Shown: positions 1 to 9,711, counted from the first letter of the stretch. The stretch: DNA of 64,000 nucleotides from Salinimicrobium soli (GCF_048323655.1 NZ_JBLUWW010000001.1:620001-684000), one strand, 5' to 3'. The notes: generated by a model from the letters alone, not told the origin. A program made the numbers and translations.

Positions 1-55
1 TGTCCAATTTTCAACACTTGAATATTTGAGACAACTAACCCGCAGCCCTTCCAGT

Positions 56-670
56 ATGAAATTTCCGTTTAATTTATTACCCCAAAAAGGCTCTAATTGG
101 CGTCAGGTTGCATTGTTTTTTATCGCTGTAATCATAGGGTTAGGCTTATTCATGATGAAGGAGGCAAGGGTGACTTCCTATCTCTCCGATGATCCTCAGG
201 CCTGCGTGAATTGTCATGTGATGACCCCTGTTTATAACAGCTGGATGAACAGCTCGCACAGGGAATGGGCAAATTGTAATGACTGCCATGTGCCACACGA
301 TAATGTGGTGAACAAATATTATTTCAAAGCTAAAGATGGTCTTTACCATGCTTCAGTATTTACCGCCAGAGCAGAACCAGATGTAATTAAGATGAAGGAG
401 GCTTCGCAGGAAGTTGTGCAGCAGAATTGTATACGCTGTCACGTGCAACAGGTGACCCAGGTAAAGTATGACGGTTATATAGAAGATCACAGAGAAAAAA
501 GGACTACAAGACAATGCTGGAGTTGCCACCAGCAGGTACCCCATGGGGATGTACACGGTTTGACAACAATCAAATATAATTTAGCGCCAATACCAACCGA
601 TAAGGAAGAGATGGTTATTCCGGAGTGGTTGGCAGAACAAACAGATAAAAACCAGAATAATGAAGAATAA
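56..670 (+). CDS. nrfH: Cytochrome c nitrite reductase small subunit NrfH
   Basis: Membrane-anchored tetrahaem cytochrome of the NapC/NirT family. It takes electrons from menaquinol and passes them to NrfA for reduction of nitrite to ammonium at the periplasmic face. From the ATG at 56 the protein has 204 residues: one N-terminal transmembrane helix (about residues 18-34) and four haem motifs, CVNCH (50-54), CNDCH (74-78), CIRCH (125-129) and CWSCH (154-158). The frame is open further upstream to a TTG at 26, but that TTG lies inside a promoter-like AATATTTG (21-28), so the ATG is preferred. The end overlaps nrfA by 11 bases, so the two are translationally coupled. Very sure of the family. 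Confidence 0.95.
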   Translation: MKFPFNLLPQKGSNWRQVALFFIAVIIGLGLFMMKEARVTSYLSDDPQACVNCHVMTPVYNSWMNSSHREWANCNDCHVPHDNVVNKYYFKAKDGLYHASVFTARAEPDVIKMKEASQEVVQQNCIRCHVQQVTQVKYDGYIEDHREKRTTRQCWSCHQQVPHGDVHGLTTIKYNLAPIPTDKEEMVIPEWLAEQTDKNQNNEE

Positions 671-2162
671 AGTATTATTTATAGTAACCATTGTAGTAGT
701 ATTTCTTTTAGGACTATTGGCTTCCAGTATTATTAACAGGAAATCGGAAGCGAAATACCAGTTCACCCCTAAGGTTGAGATCGCTGAAAATGAACCTAGA
801 AATGAAGTTTGGGGTGAGAATTATCCAAAAGAATATCAATCCTTTTTACAGACCAAGGATACCTCTTTTTCTTCTTATCAGGGAGGTTCTTCTATGATTG
901 ATGTGCTTGAAGAAGATCCAAACCTTGTTATTCTGTTTGCAGGTTACGGCTTCTCAAAAGATTATAATCAGGGACGCGGTCACGCGTATGCCATTGAAGA
1001 TATTCATAACACCTTAAGGACCGGTGGTCCAACGGGTGAAGGGGATGGGCCAATGCCCTCTACCTGTTGGACGTGTAAGAGTCCCGATGTTCCAAGATTA
1101 ATGAATGAAATTGGAGTAGCTGAATTTTACAGCGGGAAATGGGCAGACAAAGGAGACCAGGTGGTCAACCCAATTGGTTGTGCAGATTGTCACGACCCAA
1201 AAAGTATGAAACTTAGAATTACCAGACCGGCACTAGTGGAAGCTTTTGATGCCATGGGTAAAGACATTAATGATGCTACTCATAATGAAATGCGCTCTCT
1301 GGTTTGTGCGCAATGTCATGTTGAATATTACTTCAACAAGAATCTTCCCGGGAAGGAAGGGGTGCCTTACCTGGTATTTCCGTGGGAAGAAGGAACAAGT
1401 GTTGAAGACATGGAGAGATATTATGATAACATTCAATTTTCAGACTGGACTCATCAGTTAAGTAGAGCACCAATGTTGAAAGCGCAACATCCGGGATATG
1501 AAACTTTTGTGACCGGGGTGCATGCTGACAGGGGAGTGTCATGTGCAGATTGTCATATGCCATATAAGAGTGAAGGTGGACAAAAGTTCACGGATCATCA
1601 TATTCAGTCTCCTCTGAATAATACCTCAAATGCATGCCAGGTTTGTCATAGAGAGGAATCAAGCAAGTTGATCTCTAATGTTTATGAAAGACAGAAAAAA
1701 GCCTCTGAAAACAGGTTGAAATTAGAGGACCTTTTGGTAAGGGCTCATTTAGAAGCCAAGAAGTGTTGGGATCTGGGAGCTACCGAGGAGCAAATGAAAG
1801 ATATACTTACAGACATTCGTCACGCACAATGGCGTTGGGATTTTTCAGCTGCAGCTCATGGAGCTTCGTTCCACTCTCCGGTAGAGATTGCCAGGGTGAT
1901 TGGGGGAGGCCTTGTAAAAGCCCAGGATGCGAGACTTAAGTTAAGCCGTTTGTTAGCAGATCTTGGTCATAATAAACCTGTAGAAATGCCCGATATAAAT
2001 ACTAAGGAAAAAGCTCAAAAATATATTGGTCTGGACATGGAAAAACTTGAAGCAGAAAAAGCAAGCTTTAAAGAAAATCTACTTCCAAAATGGATGGAGC
2101 GAGCTAAGGAACGAGAAGCAGAAATGGACACCAAAAGAAAGGTGACTTCCGTAGAGAAATAA
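660..2162 (+). CDS. nrfA: Ammonia-forming cytochrome c nitrite reductase NrfA
   Basis: Periplasmic pentahaem enzyme that reduces nitrite to ammonium with six electrons supplied through NrfH. The 500-residue length is normal for the family. An N-terminal hydrophobic segment (residues 5-25) serves as signal or anchor. The haem motifs are CWTCK (136-140), the catalytic haem with its characteristic lysine ligand, then CADCH (174-178), CAQCH (216-220), CADCH (295-299) and CQVCH (326-330). The CXXCK haem needs a dedicated CcsBA-type lyase in some bacteria, and such a gene follows. A hairpin with a T-run follows the stop codon, so nrfHA may be transcribed partly apart from the downstream genes. Confidence 0.97.
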   Translation: MKNKVLFIVTIVVVFLLGLLASSIINRKSEAKYQFTPKVEIAENEPRNEVWGENYPKEYQSFLQTKDTSFSSYQGGSSMIDVLEEDPNLVILFAGYGFSKDYNQGRGHAYAIEDIHNTLRTGGPTGEGDGPMPSTCWTCKSPDVPRLMNEIGVAEFYSGKWADKGDQVVNPIGCADCHDPKSMKLRITRPALVEAFDAMGKDINDATHNEMRSLVCAQCHVEYYFNKNLPGKEGVPYLVFPWEEGTSVEDMERYYDNIQFSDWTHQLSRAPMLKAQHPGYETFVTGVHADRGVSCADCHMPYKSEGGQKFTDHHIQSPLNNTSNACQVCHREESSKLISNVYERQKKASENRLKLEDLLVRAHLEAKKCWDLGATEEQMKDILTDIRHAQWRWDFSAAAHGASFHSPVEIARVIGGGLVKAQDARLKLSRLLADLGHNKPVEMPDINTKEKAQKYIGLDMEKLEAEKASFKENLLPKWMERAKEREAEMDTKRKVTSVEK

Positions 2163-2181
2163 GATAGGATTGGATTTATTT

Positions 2182-2220
2182 AGAGGCACCTTTTTTAATA
2201 TTTAGGTGTCTCTATTTTTT
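2182..2220 (+). terminator. Hairpin with T-run after nrfHA
   Basis: Ten-base arms AGAGGCACCT (2182-2191) and AGGTGTCTCT (2204-2213) pair with one G-U wobble and are followed by ATTTTTT. This is an intrinsic terminator or partial attenuator between nrfA and the haem-lyase gene. Read-through into ccsBA is likely because the gene order looks functional. Confidence 0.7.
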
Positions 2221-2240
2221 ATGGTGAAAATGAATTTGAA

Positions 2241-5200
2241 ATGAAGAAGTTATATAAGTTTTTCGCATCGCCTGTATTGGCTATTATATTATTGTTTGCA
2301 TTCGCCTTAGCTATGGCGGTAGCTACTTTTGTAGAAAACGATTTTGGAACTGCCACAGCCTGGCAGGTGATCTATGATTCCCTTTGGTTTGAATTGATCA
2401 TGTTGGGATTAGGGATAAGCTTTGCCGCGAATATTATCAAGTATAATCTATGGCGAAAAGAAAAATGGGCAATTCTTATGTTCCATTTGGCTTTTATAGT
2501 GATCTTAATTGGTTCAGGAATCACAAGGTACACTTCTTATGGGGGAATTATGCGCATACGGGAAGGGGCAGCTTCAAACACAATAATTTCAGATGCCAAT
2601 TTCCTGAAATTCACGTTAAGTGATAAAAATGGCTCAAAAACTCTGGAAAAAAGAATGAATTTTTCTCCGATTGGGGATAATGATTTTTCGATAGACACCG
2701 AATTTAATGGTCAGCCTGTAACCGTGAGTTTTAATGAATTCATAGCAGATGCCGTGCCCGAAATTGTTGATGAGGTGGAAGGGGGAAAACCCATGCTTCA
2801 AATGGTAGTTTCTGCAGGCAGCCGTCGTCAAACGATTTTTCTCGAAAAAGGAGAGATCGAGAATATAGGAGAGCATAATCATTTGGTAGGCTTTGAGGCT
2901 AAGGGAGACGGTGTGATCAATATTATTGAAGAGAACGGCAGTTTTAAGATCAAATCCCCGCGTAACCTGGGATCTTTTGTAATGGCTTCCGAAAAGGCCG
3001 GAACACTGCTTAAAGATAGTTTACATCCTATGGCCTTACGCACATTATACCGGGATGGGGACGCTTCCTTTGTGCCTTTATCTTACCATCCTAATGCGGC
3101 CATTAAACTGGTGAGCGAATCTGAAAAACCTAAAGATAATGACGAGATCAAAGATGATGCACTGGTTGTGAATGTCAAAGTGGGCGATAAGGAGGAAAAA
3201 GTGACTTTATTATACAGGCAGGGCTTTTTGCCGTCACAACATGAGGTGGATTTGGCCGGTACCAGGGTTATACTCTCTTACGGTTCCAAAGCATTGACCA
3301 CACCTTTCTCTATTCATCTGGAAGATTTCCAGCTGGAGCGTTACCCGGGTTCTACAAGTCCTTCGTCTTACGCGAGTGAGGTTAAAGTAATGGACGACGG
3401 GGAAACCATGCCTCATCGTATCTATATGAACAATGTACTCGATTATGAAGGCTATCGTTTCTTTCAGGCGAGCTATGATACTGATGAAAAGGGAACGGTG
3501 CTGGCTGTGAACCATGATGCTCCCGGAACTTATGTTACTTATTCAGGTTATTTTCTCATGATGATAGGAATGTTCTTTACGCTCTTCGGAAAGTCCTCCA
3601 GGTTCACACAGATCAATAAGAAACTGAAAAAAATGAAAGCTGTTGGCATTATGCTTTTACTTTTTAGTTTTTCAGCCGCAATGCAGGCGCAGGAATCAGA
3701 TCCTGAGATCACAATCGATATTATCGAACAACAGGCCGTAAATGAACAGCATGCTGAGATGTTTGGCAGGCTTATGGTGCAGGATCTTGATGGGAGGATA
3801 AAACCCATAAATACCCTTGCTTCAGAAGTTTTACGGAAACTTACCAGAAAACCATACTTTAAATTTAAAAAAGGAGACGAGACCTTTAGTTTTAATGCGA
3901 ACCAGGCTTTTCTTGCAATGCACACCTCTCCAAATGTGTGGCAATATGTTCCGATAATCAAAGTAGATCGAAAAAAGGTGGGTGAAGCTTTCGGGCCTTT
4001 AGCATATAATGAGGATGATATGATCTCCTTTTCCCAGTTGCTGGATGATGAAGGTAATTATTTGCTTGTAAAAGCCATAGAAGATGCTAATCAAAAGAAA
4101 CCGGCAGAGCGTAATGAATTGGAAAAGGAAGTTATTAAAGTTGATGAACGCTTTAATATACTCTACAATGTTTTTGCCGGTCATTACCTTCAAATATTCC
4201 CTAACAGTAATGATAGTTCCAATAAATGGTACAGTCCTACTCATGACTTTAATGATTTTCCAGAAGAGGATGCCCGTTTTGCAAAGAGAATAATCCCCGG
4301 GTATTTTAGTGATGTGAATAGTAAAGATTGGGTTGCCGCCAGTGAAAAATTAACTTATATCAAGAAGTTCCAGGATATACTGGGAGAGGAAATAATACCG
4401 GACCGAAAGAGGGTAGAAGCGGAGATCTGGTACAATGAACTTAACCTTAACTTTTGGTTATTCCAGTTGTATTTCACTGTTGGATTAATCCTACTAATCC
4501 TTGCAATATCAAGGATCTTTACAAAAAACAAGGGTATTGAGATCGCATGGAATGCTTTGATCCTCATCACCTTGATAAGTTTTCTGGCCTTTACAGGAAA
4601 TATTATTTTACGCTGGTACGTGGCTCAACACGCCCCTTGGAGTAATGGTTATGAAATGATCGTTTTTGTGGCATGGACCCTTATGCTTTGTGGACTTTTG
4701 ACCTTTAGGAAATCAGATTTTGCCCTGCCTTTGGCCACACTATTTTCAGGAGCTCTGTTATTTGTTAGTTACCTGGACTGGTTGAACCCTGAGATCACTA
4801 ATCTAATGCCGGTACTTAAATCATCTTTCTGGTTAAAGGTTCATGTAGCGACTATTGTAAGCAGCTACGCGCCCCTTGCACTTTCAGCGATATTAGGACT
4901 TATGGCTCTGTTGCTTATAATTTTCCGGACATCAAGCAACAGAAAAAAGATCAATGTCAAGATCAGGGAAATTACTTATATCAATGAGATCGCAATGACT
5001 ATAGGTTTATATGTCCTGGCTGCCGGAACTTTTTTGGGAGGAATTTGGGCTAATGAGTCATGGGGACGTTACTGGGCATGGGATCCAAAAGAGACCTGGG
5101 CTTTAATTAGCATAATAGTCTATACGGTAGTTCTGCATCTACGGTTCATCCCCGCTCTGCGAGGAAGGTTTGTATTAAATGCAGTGAGCATTTTTGCCTT

Positions 5201-5387
5201 CGGGTCTATTATCATGACCTCGTTTGGTGTGAATTACTATTTATCAGGACTGCACAGTTATGCAGGCGGAGATTCTGTACCTATTCCAAATTTTATCTAT
5301 GTTATAATCCTTCTTATTACGCTCATTACCATAATTGCTTTTTTTAGGGACAGGAATTTAAGGCGAATCCATGAGACCGCTAATTAG
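2241..5387 (+). CDS. Fused CcsB-CcsA (ResB-ResC) cytochrome c haem lyase, NrfI-like
   Basis: System II cytochrome c maturation protein that exports haem and attaches it to CXXCH or CXXCK apocytochromes outside the cytoplasmic membrane. The N-terminal ResB/CcsB-like half has membrane helices near residues 10-30, 50-70 and 77-97, then a large periplasmic region. Near residue 465 there is an internal Met followed by a signal-peptide-like stretch ending AMQAQ, which looks like the seam of an ancestral two-gene fusion. The C-terminal CcsA half is polytopic and carries the tryptophan-rich haem-handling motif WGRYWAWDPKETW at 941-953. A fused CcsBA next to nrfHA recalls Wolinella NrfI, which serves the CXXCK haem of NrfA. 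Whether this copy is dedicated to NrfA or general is an inference from context. Confidence 0.9.
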   Translation: MKKLYKFFASPVLAIILLFAFALAMAVATFVENDFGTATAWQVIYDSLWFELIMLGLGISFAANIIKYNLWRKEKWAILMFHLAFIVILIGSGITRYTSYGGIMRIREGAASNTIISDANFLKFTLSDKNGSKTLEKRMNFSPIGDNDFSIDTEFNGQPVTVSFNEFIADAVPEIVDEVEGGKPMLQMVVSAGSRRQTIFLEKGEIENIGEHNHLVGFEAKGDGVINIIEENGSFKIKSPRNLGSFVMASEKAGTLLKDSLHPMALRTLYRDGDASFVPLSYHPNAAIKLVSESEKPKDNDEIKDDALVVNVKVGDKEEKVTLLYRQGFLPSQHEVDLAGTRVILSYGSKALTTPFSIHLEDFQLERYPGSTSPSSYASEVKVMDDGETMPHRIYMNNVLDYEGYRFFQASYDTDEKGTVLAVNHDAPGTYVTYSGYFLMMIGMFFTLFGKSSRFTQINKKLKKMKAVGIMLLLFSFSAAMQAQESDPEITIDIIEQQAVNEQHAEMFGRLMVQDLDGRIKPINTLASEVLRKLTRKPYFKFKKGDETFSFNANQAFLAMHTSPNVWQYVPIIKVDRKKVGEAFGPLAYNEDDMISFSQLLDDEGNYLLVKAIEDANQKKPAERNELEKEVIKVDERFNILYNVFAGHYLQIFPNSNDSSNKWYSPTHDFNDFPEEDARFAKRIIPGYFSDVNSKDWVAASEKLTYIKKFQDILGEEIIPDRKRVEAEIWYNELNLNFWLFQLYFTVGLILLILAISRIFTKNKGIEIAWNALILITLISFLAFTGNIILRWYVAQHAPWSNGYEMIVFVAWTLMLCGLLTFRKSDFALPLATLFSGALLFVSYLDWLNPEITNLMPVLKSSFWLKVHVATIVSSYAPLALSAILGLMALLLIIFRTSSNRKKINVKIREITYINEIAMTIGLYVLAAGTFLGGIWANESWGRYWAWDPKETWALISIIVYTVVLHLRFIPALRGRFVLNAVSIFAFGSIIMTSFGVNYYLSGLHSYAGGDSVPIPNFIYVIILLITLITIIAFFRDRNLRRIHETAN

Positions 5388-5422
5388 AAACTAATTTTAC
5401 GTAAAACTTAATACCCCCCGAT

Positions 5423-6709
5423 ATGTTTAATCAAAACCAATTCAAATTACCGATTCTTTTCTTCGTTTTTTTATTCATGAGCCAGTCATATGCACAGGTT
5501 TTTGAAATGGATGCCGATGTTAGAGCACGTTTCGAATACAGGCATGGCTTTAATAATCTTTTTCCTGATAATGCCGATCCGGCAGCATTTGTACAGCAGC
5601 GTACTCGTCTCAACCTTGGTTATACAGCCGAAAGATTAAAGCTGTTTATAGCTGTTCAGGATGTAAGTACCTGGGGAGATACAAGGCAGATCCTTCCAGT
5701 GGACGGAAATGATTCCTTCTCTCTATTTCAGGCTTACATGAAACTGAAGTTTAATGAGAACTGGTCTGCTAAAATGGGTAGGCAGGTGATCGCCTATGAT
5801 AACGAACGAATTTTTGGAGGTTTGGACTGGGCCATGCAGGGGCGTTTCCACGATGCTGCAATTCTGAAATATGAAACTGAAGACTTTATTTTGGATCTTG
5901 GAGGTGCTTTTAGCCAGGAAAATCCAGGAAATGAAGGGAACGTCTATAAAATCACAGGATTTTTCACCTATAAATCAATGCAATATGCTTATTTGAAAAA
6001 AACCTGGGGAAGCAGTTCTGCAAGTTTTCTATTCCTTAACACAGGATTCCAAGATCTAAATGAACTCGATTTAGAAGCCTCTGAAGGTGTTTATTACCGG
6101 CAAACAACAGGAAGTTATTTCCAGTTTCCGGTACAGCAGTTGAACTTTTCGGGTAGCGTATATTATCAATTCGGAAAAGCCAATAGTGATACCGATCTTT
6201 CAGCGTATCAGGCTTCGCTTGAAGCGACCTATAAGCCGGGGAGCACCCTATATGGTTTAGGTCTTGAATTACTAAGTGGAACCGATCAGGATGGTGCTTC
6301 TGAAAATAATTCATTCTTCCCTGTGTATGGTACCAACCATAAGTTTAACGGGTTTATGGATTATTTTTACGTGGGTAATCATGCCAATAATGTTGGATTA
6401 AATGACTTTTACGCTAAGGCTGTAATTAGTACAGGAAAGAACTCCAGTTTTCTTCTAAAAGGACATTATTTCACAGCTAATGCCGAATTGAGCAATAATG
6501 CTGATAAATATTTGGGTACAGAGATCGACCTGGTTTACACTCAAAACTTAATGAAGTTCGTAAAACTGGGCCTTGGTTATTCCCATATGTTTGCTTCTGA
6601 CAGTATGAGCTTAATAAAAGGAGGAAGACCCAATGATAATACCAATAACTGGGCATGGGCTCAGGTAATTGTAAATCCTAATTTATTTACTGTAAACCTG
6701 GGAGAGTAG
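5423..6709 (+). CDS. Outer-membrane beta-barrel porin, alginate-export-like family
   Basis: Predicted outer-membrane barrel of 428 residues with a cleavable signal peptide (residues 1-24, ending SQSYAQ). The mature protein consists of alternating amphipathic strands with many aromatic residues. Early strands around 28-65 (DADVRARFEYR, QQRTRLNLGY) resemble the alginate-export porin family. It starts 35 bases after ccsBA, apparently in the same unit. In this setting it is more likely a general or anion porin serving respiration (nitrite entry) than an alginate exporter; no alginate gene is nearby. That functional reading is an inference. Confidence 0.75.
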   Translation: MFNQNQFKLPILFFVFLFMSQSYAQVFEMDADVRARFEYRHGFNNLFPDNADPAAFVQQRTRLNLGYTAERLKLFIAVQDVSTWGDTRQILPVDGNDSFSLFQAYMKLKFNENWSAKMGRQVIAYDNERIFGGLDWAMQGRFHDAAILKYETEDFILDLGGAFSQENPGNEGNVYKITGFFTYKSMQYAYLKKTWGSSSASFLFLNTGFQDLNELDLEASEGVYYRQTTGSYFQFPVQQLNFSGSVYYQFGKANSDTDLSAYQASLEATYKPGSTLYGLGLELLSGTDQDGASENNSFFPVYGTNHKFNGFMDYFYVGNHANNVGLNDFYAKAVISTGKNSSFLLKGHYFTANAELSNNADKYLGTEIDLVYTQNLMKFVKLGLGYSHMFASDSMSLIKGGRPNDNTNNWAWAQVIVNPNLFTVNLGE

Positions 6710-6761
6710 ATTGGATGCTCGGTAACAGCGGGATTCAATCTTTCTTTAGGTAAGAATCAAC

Positions 6762-6793
6762 AAAAAAAGCCACCGAATAGGTGGCCTTTTTGT
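6762..6793. terminator. Bidirectional intrinsic terminator
   Basis: GCCACC (6769-6774) pairs with GGTGGC (6780-6785) across a five-base loop, with A-rich sequence before and T-rich sequence after. It can stop the nrf/porin unit on the plus strand and the acyl-CoA ligase gene on the minus strand. Confidence 0.8.
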
Positions 6794-6815
6794 TACTGTA
6801 GATCTGGCTCTATAT

Positions 6816-6846
6816 AACCTCACAGGTTTTTAAAACCTGTGAGGTT
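6816..6846. repeat. Perfect 15-bp-arm palindrome
   Basis: The arm AACCTCACAGGTTTT, one T, then its exact reverse complement. It sits between the bidirectional terminator and the stop codon of the acyl-CoA ligase gene. It resembles the palindromes of the 57.1-57.7 kb repeat (gacctgcaaggtc / gaccttgtaggtc type) in style. It looks like a dispersed intergenic palindrome rather than a terminator, since it has no T-run. Confidence 0.7.
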
Positions 6847-6853
6847 TAAAAAG

Positions 6854-8668
6854 TTAATTATTATAAATACTGTGCACAAACTCCTGGTATTTCTCCATGA
6901 TAGTTCGTCTTTTTAATTTTAGGGTTGGCGTTAATTCCCCGCCTTCAATGGTCCATTCGTTGGGGATCAAATGGAACTTTTTTATTTGTTCTACCGGATT
7001 GAAATGCAGATTGTATTTTTTGACCGAGTCACTTATTAACTGGCGGACTTCGGCGGCATGTAGCACTTTATCATTTCCCGGGTAAGGGATCTCCTGTTCC
7101 AGATACCATTTTTTAAGCGCCTCAAAGGCCGGTACGACCAGGGCGCCCACAAACTTTTGAAGCTCTCCCACTACCATGATCTGCTCAATCCATGGGCTTT
7201 CTACCATTTTGTTTTCAATTGGCTGAGGTGCCACGTATTTCCCTCCACTGGTCTTGATCAATTCTTTCTTTCTATCCGTTATTTTCAGGAATTTATCATC
7301 CATAATTTTCCCAATGTCACCTGTGCGAAGCCATTCTCCTTGCATGACCTCTTCGGTAAGATCTGGGCGTTTATAATAGCCTAACATAACATTTGGACCT
7401 TTACAAAGAATTTCTCCGTCTTCGGCGAGTTTTACCTCTACATCCCTAAGCAGTGGCCCAACGGTTCCAAACATCCTGTTCTTTTCATTATAGCGGTTTC
7501 CACTAATGATAGGAGATGCTTCAGTTAGACCGTAGCCTTCCTGTATCACAATTTCAGCTGCCGTAAAAATTTTCAGCAAACGTACCTGACATGCGGCGGC
7601 CCCTGTGATAATCGACTTTACCTCACCTCCCAAAGCTTCCCTCCATTTGCTGAAGACAATTTTATTCGCTAATGCCAGTTGCAGTTTGTAACTGATGCTC
7701 TTCGGTTTATTGATCTCATATCGTTCGGCTAAATCTAGGGACCAAAAGAACAGTTTTCTTTTTATTCCGGTTAATTCATTGCCTTTAGCCAAAATCCCGT
7801 CGTATATTTTCTCCAGTAGCCTTGGAACTGTGGTAAAAAGAGTGGGTTTGACCTCCTTGAGGTTCGCAGCTATGGTGTCCATGCTTTCAGCGTAATACAC
7901 GGCCGCGCCACTGTAAAAGAAGCAATAAGTTGCCATGCGTTCGAAGGCGTGGTTAAGTGGAAGAAAACTTATCACTCTCTTACCTTTTACCCCTACTTCC
8001 TGAATTACATCTGCAGCACCCAATGAGTTGCTGACAATATTGCGGTGTGACAACATGACCCCTTTTGGAGTGCCGGTTGTTCCCGAAGTATAAAGTATGG
8101 TAGCAAGATCTGTTTCCTTCACAGCGTCCCGGTGCTGATTTACCAGCATTTTTGAATCCTCTGAAAGATCGACCATCAGGTCTTTGAGTTGAGGAATACC
8201 ATCTACTTTTTTAAAAGAATAAATCTTTTCTAATGCGGGAAGATCATCCTTAATCTCAGTGAGTTTTTTGTAGAGGGCAGCATCTCCCACGAAGATCATT
8301 TTGACCCCGGCGTCCTTTAAAATGAATTGCAGTTCGCTATTGGTGATATTTGGATATACAGGTACTGATACTGCTCCGGTTTGTTGTATGGCCATATCTG
8401 CCATCATCCATTCCGGGCAATTCTGACTTATGATCCCGATCTTATCTTTTCCTTCAATGCTCCCATCACCTCCCGAAAATCCCATTTTTAGAAGGGAAGC
8501 GCTAACCTGGTTAACTATTTCACTGACTTCCTTACTGCTGTACTTTCGCCATTCCCCGTTTTCTTTGGCCGCAAGCATGTCGGGAAGGGGGAAATTTTCT
8601 ATCTGATAAGTAAGGCAGTCAAAGAGACGACTGGGAAGTTTATTTGATGTGGTATTGTTGTTCATCAT
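6854..8668 (-). CDS. Long-chain fatty-acid--CoA ligase (AMP-forming)
   Basis: Activates long-chain fatty acids to acyl-CoA with ATP through an acyl-adenylate. The 604-residue length matches FadD15-like/ACSL-type ligases. Visible signatures are the P-loop TSGTTGTPKG near residues 195-205, the adenylate-binding EGYGLTEASP near 375-385, the hinge region GEWLRTGDIG near 447-456, and the C-terminal lid with DRKKELIKTSGGKY. No signal peptide, so cytosolic or membrane-associated. It stands alone; the proC terminator lies upstream, so it needs its own promoter in the 8669-8844 gap, where I see no convincing -7 element. Confidence 0.93.
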   Translation of the reverse strand: MMNNNTTSNKLPSRLFDCLTYQIENFPLPDMLAAKENGEWRKYSSKEVSEIVNQVSASLLKMGFSGGDGSIEGKDKIGIISQNCPEWMMADMAIQQTGAVSVPVYPNITNSELQFILKDAGVKMIFVGDAALYKKLTEIKDDLPALEKIYSFKKVDGIPQLKDLMVDLSEDSKMLVNQHRDAVKETDLATILYTSGTTGTPKGVMLSHRNIVSNSLGAADVIQEVGVKGKRVISFLPLNHAFERMATYCFFYSGAAVYYAESMDTIAANLKEVKPTLFTTVPRLLEKIYDGILAKGNELTGIKRKLFFWSLDLAERYEINKPKSISYKLQLALANKIVFSKWREALGGEVKSIITGAAACQVRLLKIFTAAEIVIQEGYGLTEASPIISGNRYNEKNRMFGTVGPLLRDVEVKLAEDGEILCKGPNVMLGYYKRPDLTEEVMQGEWLRTGDIGKIMDDKFLKITDRKKELIKTSGGKYVAPQPIENKMVESPWIEQIMVVGELQKFVGALVVPAFEALKKWYLEQEIPYPGNDKVLHAAEVRQLISDSVKKYNLHFNPVEQIKKFHLIPNEWTIEGGELTPTLKLKRRTIMEKYQEFVHSIYNN

Positions 8669-8844
8669 TGAATTCTAACAAGCTTTATTCTTTTTATCAT
8701 TTCCGCTGTGATAAGACCTACGGATGAAGGCGCTAAAATATCATATATTTAAATTAAGAGGTCATTAAAATTCCGAGAAATCTCTTTTCAAAGGAGTTTT
8801 TGGGAGTTATAATGGTATTTTTGAATAATTCAGAACACGACATA

Positions 8845-8885
8845 AACAAAAAAGGCCCAACAGAATTAAACCTGTTGGGCCTTTT
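8845..8885 (-). terminator. Intrinsic terminator of proC
   Basis: Fourteen-base arms AAAAGGCCCAACAG (8850-8863) and its complement (8872-8885) enclose an eight-base loop. Read on the minus strand the hairpin ends in a run of T (8845-8853 region), just past the proC stop codon. Confidence 0.88.
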
Positions 8886-8904
8886 AATCTTTCTTCAGGT
8901 CGAC

Positions 8905-9711
8905 TTAATCATCTTCTCCAAGCTCAACGGCGCGATTAAAGGCTGCATAAGCCGCTTCTTTGATCAATTCCTTTACATTGTTATCATCCATAGAATCCAG
9001 AGCTGCCCGGGTAGTACCTCCTTTTGAGGCCACCCTGTCCATCCAGAGAGTAGGAGAAAGGTCGTTCTGGTTGAATAACTCAACTGCTCCTTCAAAGGTT
9101 TGACTCACCAGCACGCGGGAATCATTTTCAGAAAAGCCCATTTTTAAGGCGGCTTCCAGCATAGAGTTCATAAAATAGAAAACATATGCAGGTCCACTTC
9201 CTGAAATTCCTGTGGAAGCATCAATAAAATTCTGATTTTTGACATGTATGGATTCACCGGTGGTATCGAGTAGATTTCTGATCATCAACAGTTCAACCCT
9301 CGATACTGAATCGGATTCGGTATAAGAAGTGACCCCTTTTCCTACTTGCGCAGGTAAATTAGGCATGGTTCGCACCACTTTTTTAATACCCAAACCTTTT
9401 TGGATTGTTTCAATAGTGACCCCGGCCATAAGCGATACCGCTATCTGTTCCGGATTCATCATAGGTTTCATTTGCTGGAACAATTCTTCACTGTGATAGG
9501 GTTTTACTGCCAGAAATACGACATCGGCTTTTGGAAGTGCGTCCTCCAGTTTTTCATAGACATCAAACATTCCCATTTCTTTCAGTGAAACTATTTTGTC
9601 TGGAGAAACATCAAATATCATGAGTTTCCTCCTATTCAAAAAAGTGGAAGAAGCCATTCCTTCTGCGTAGGTTAATCCCATGTTTCCTGCTCCAATAACT
9701 AAAACTTTCAT
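8905..9711 (-). CDS. proC: Pyrroline-5-carboxylate reductase
   Basis: Last step of proline synthesis: NAD(P)H-dependent reduction of pyrroline-5-carboxylate to proline in the cytosol. The 268 residues are typical. The Rossmann glycine motif GAGNMG is at residues 7-12. The family signature region GISGSGPAYVFYFM lies near 168-181, followed by the C-terminal dimerisation helices with SKGGTTRAAL. It is a single-gene unit with a strong terminator after it. Confidence 0.95.
   Translation of the reverse strand: MKVLVIGAGNMGLTYAEGMASSTFLNRRKLMIFDVSPDKIVSLKEMGMFDVYEKLEDALPKADVVFLAVKPYHSEELFQQMKPMMNPEQIAVSLMAGVTIETIQKGLGIKKVVRTMPNLPAQVGKGVTSYTESDSVSRVELLMIRNLLDTTGESIHVKNQNFIDASTGISGSGPAYVFYFMNSMLEAALKMGFSENDSRVLVSQTFEGAVELFNQNDLSPTLWMDRVASKGGTTRAALDSMDDNNVKELIKEAAYAAFNRAVELGEDD

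Noticed and set aside
2634..2882. Open frames antisense to the large genes
   Set aside because: They are shadow frames without signal peptides, motifs or promoters, covered by genes with clear family matches.
5423..6709. Alginate exporter or alginate PUL member
   Set aside because: No alginate gene nearby; the setting is nitrite respiration, so the family name should not be read as function.
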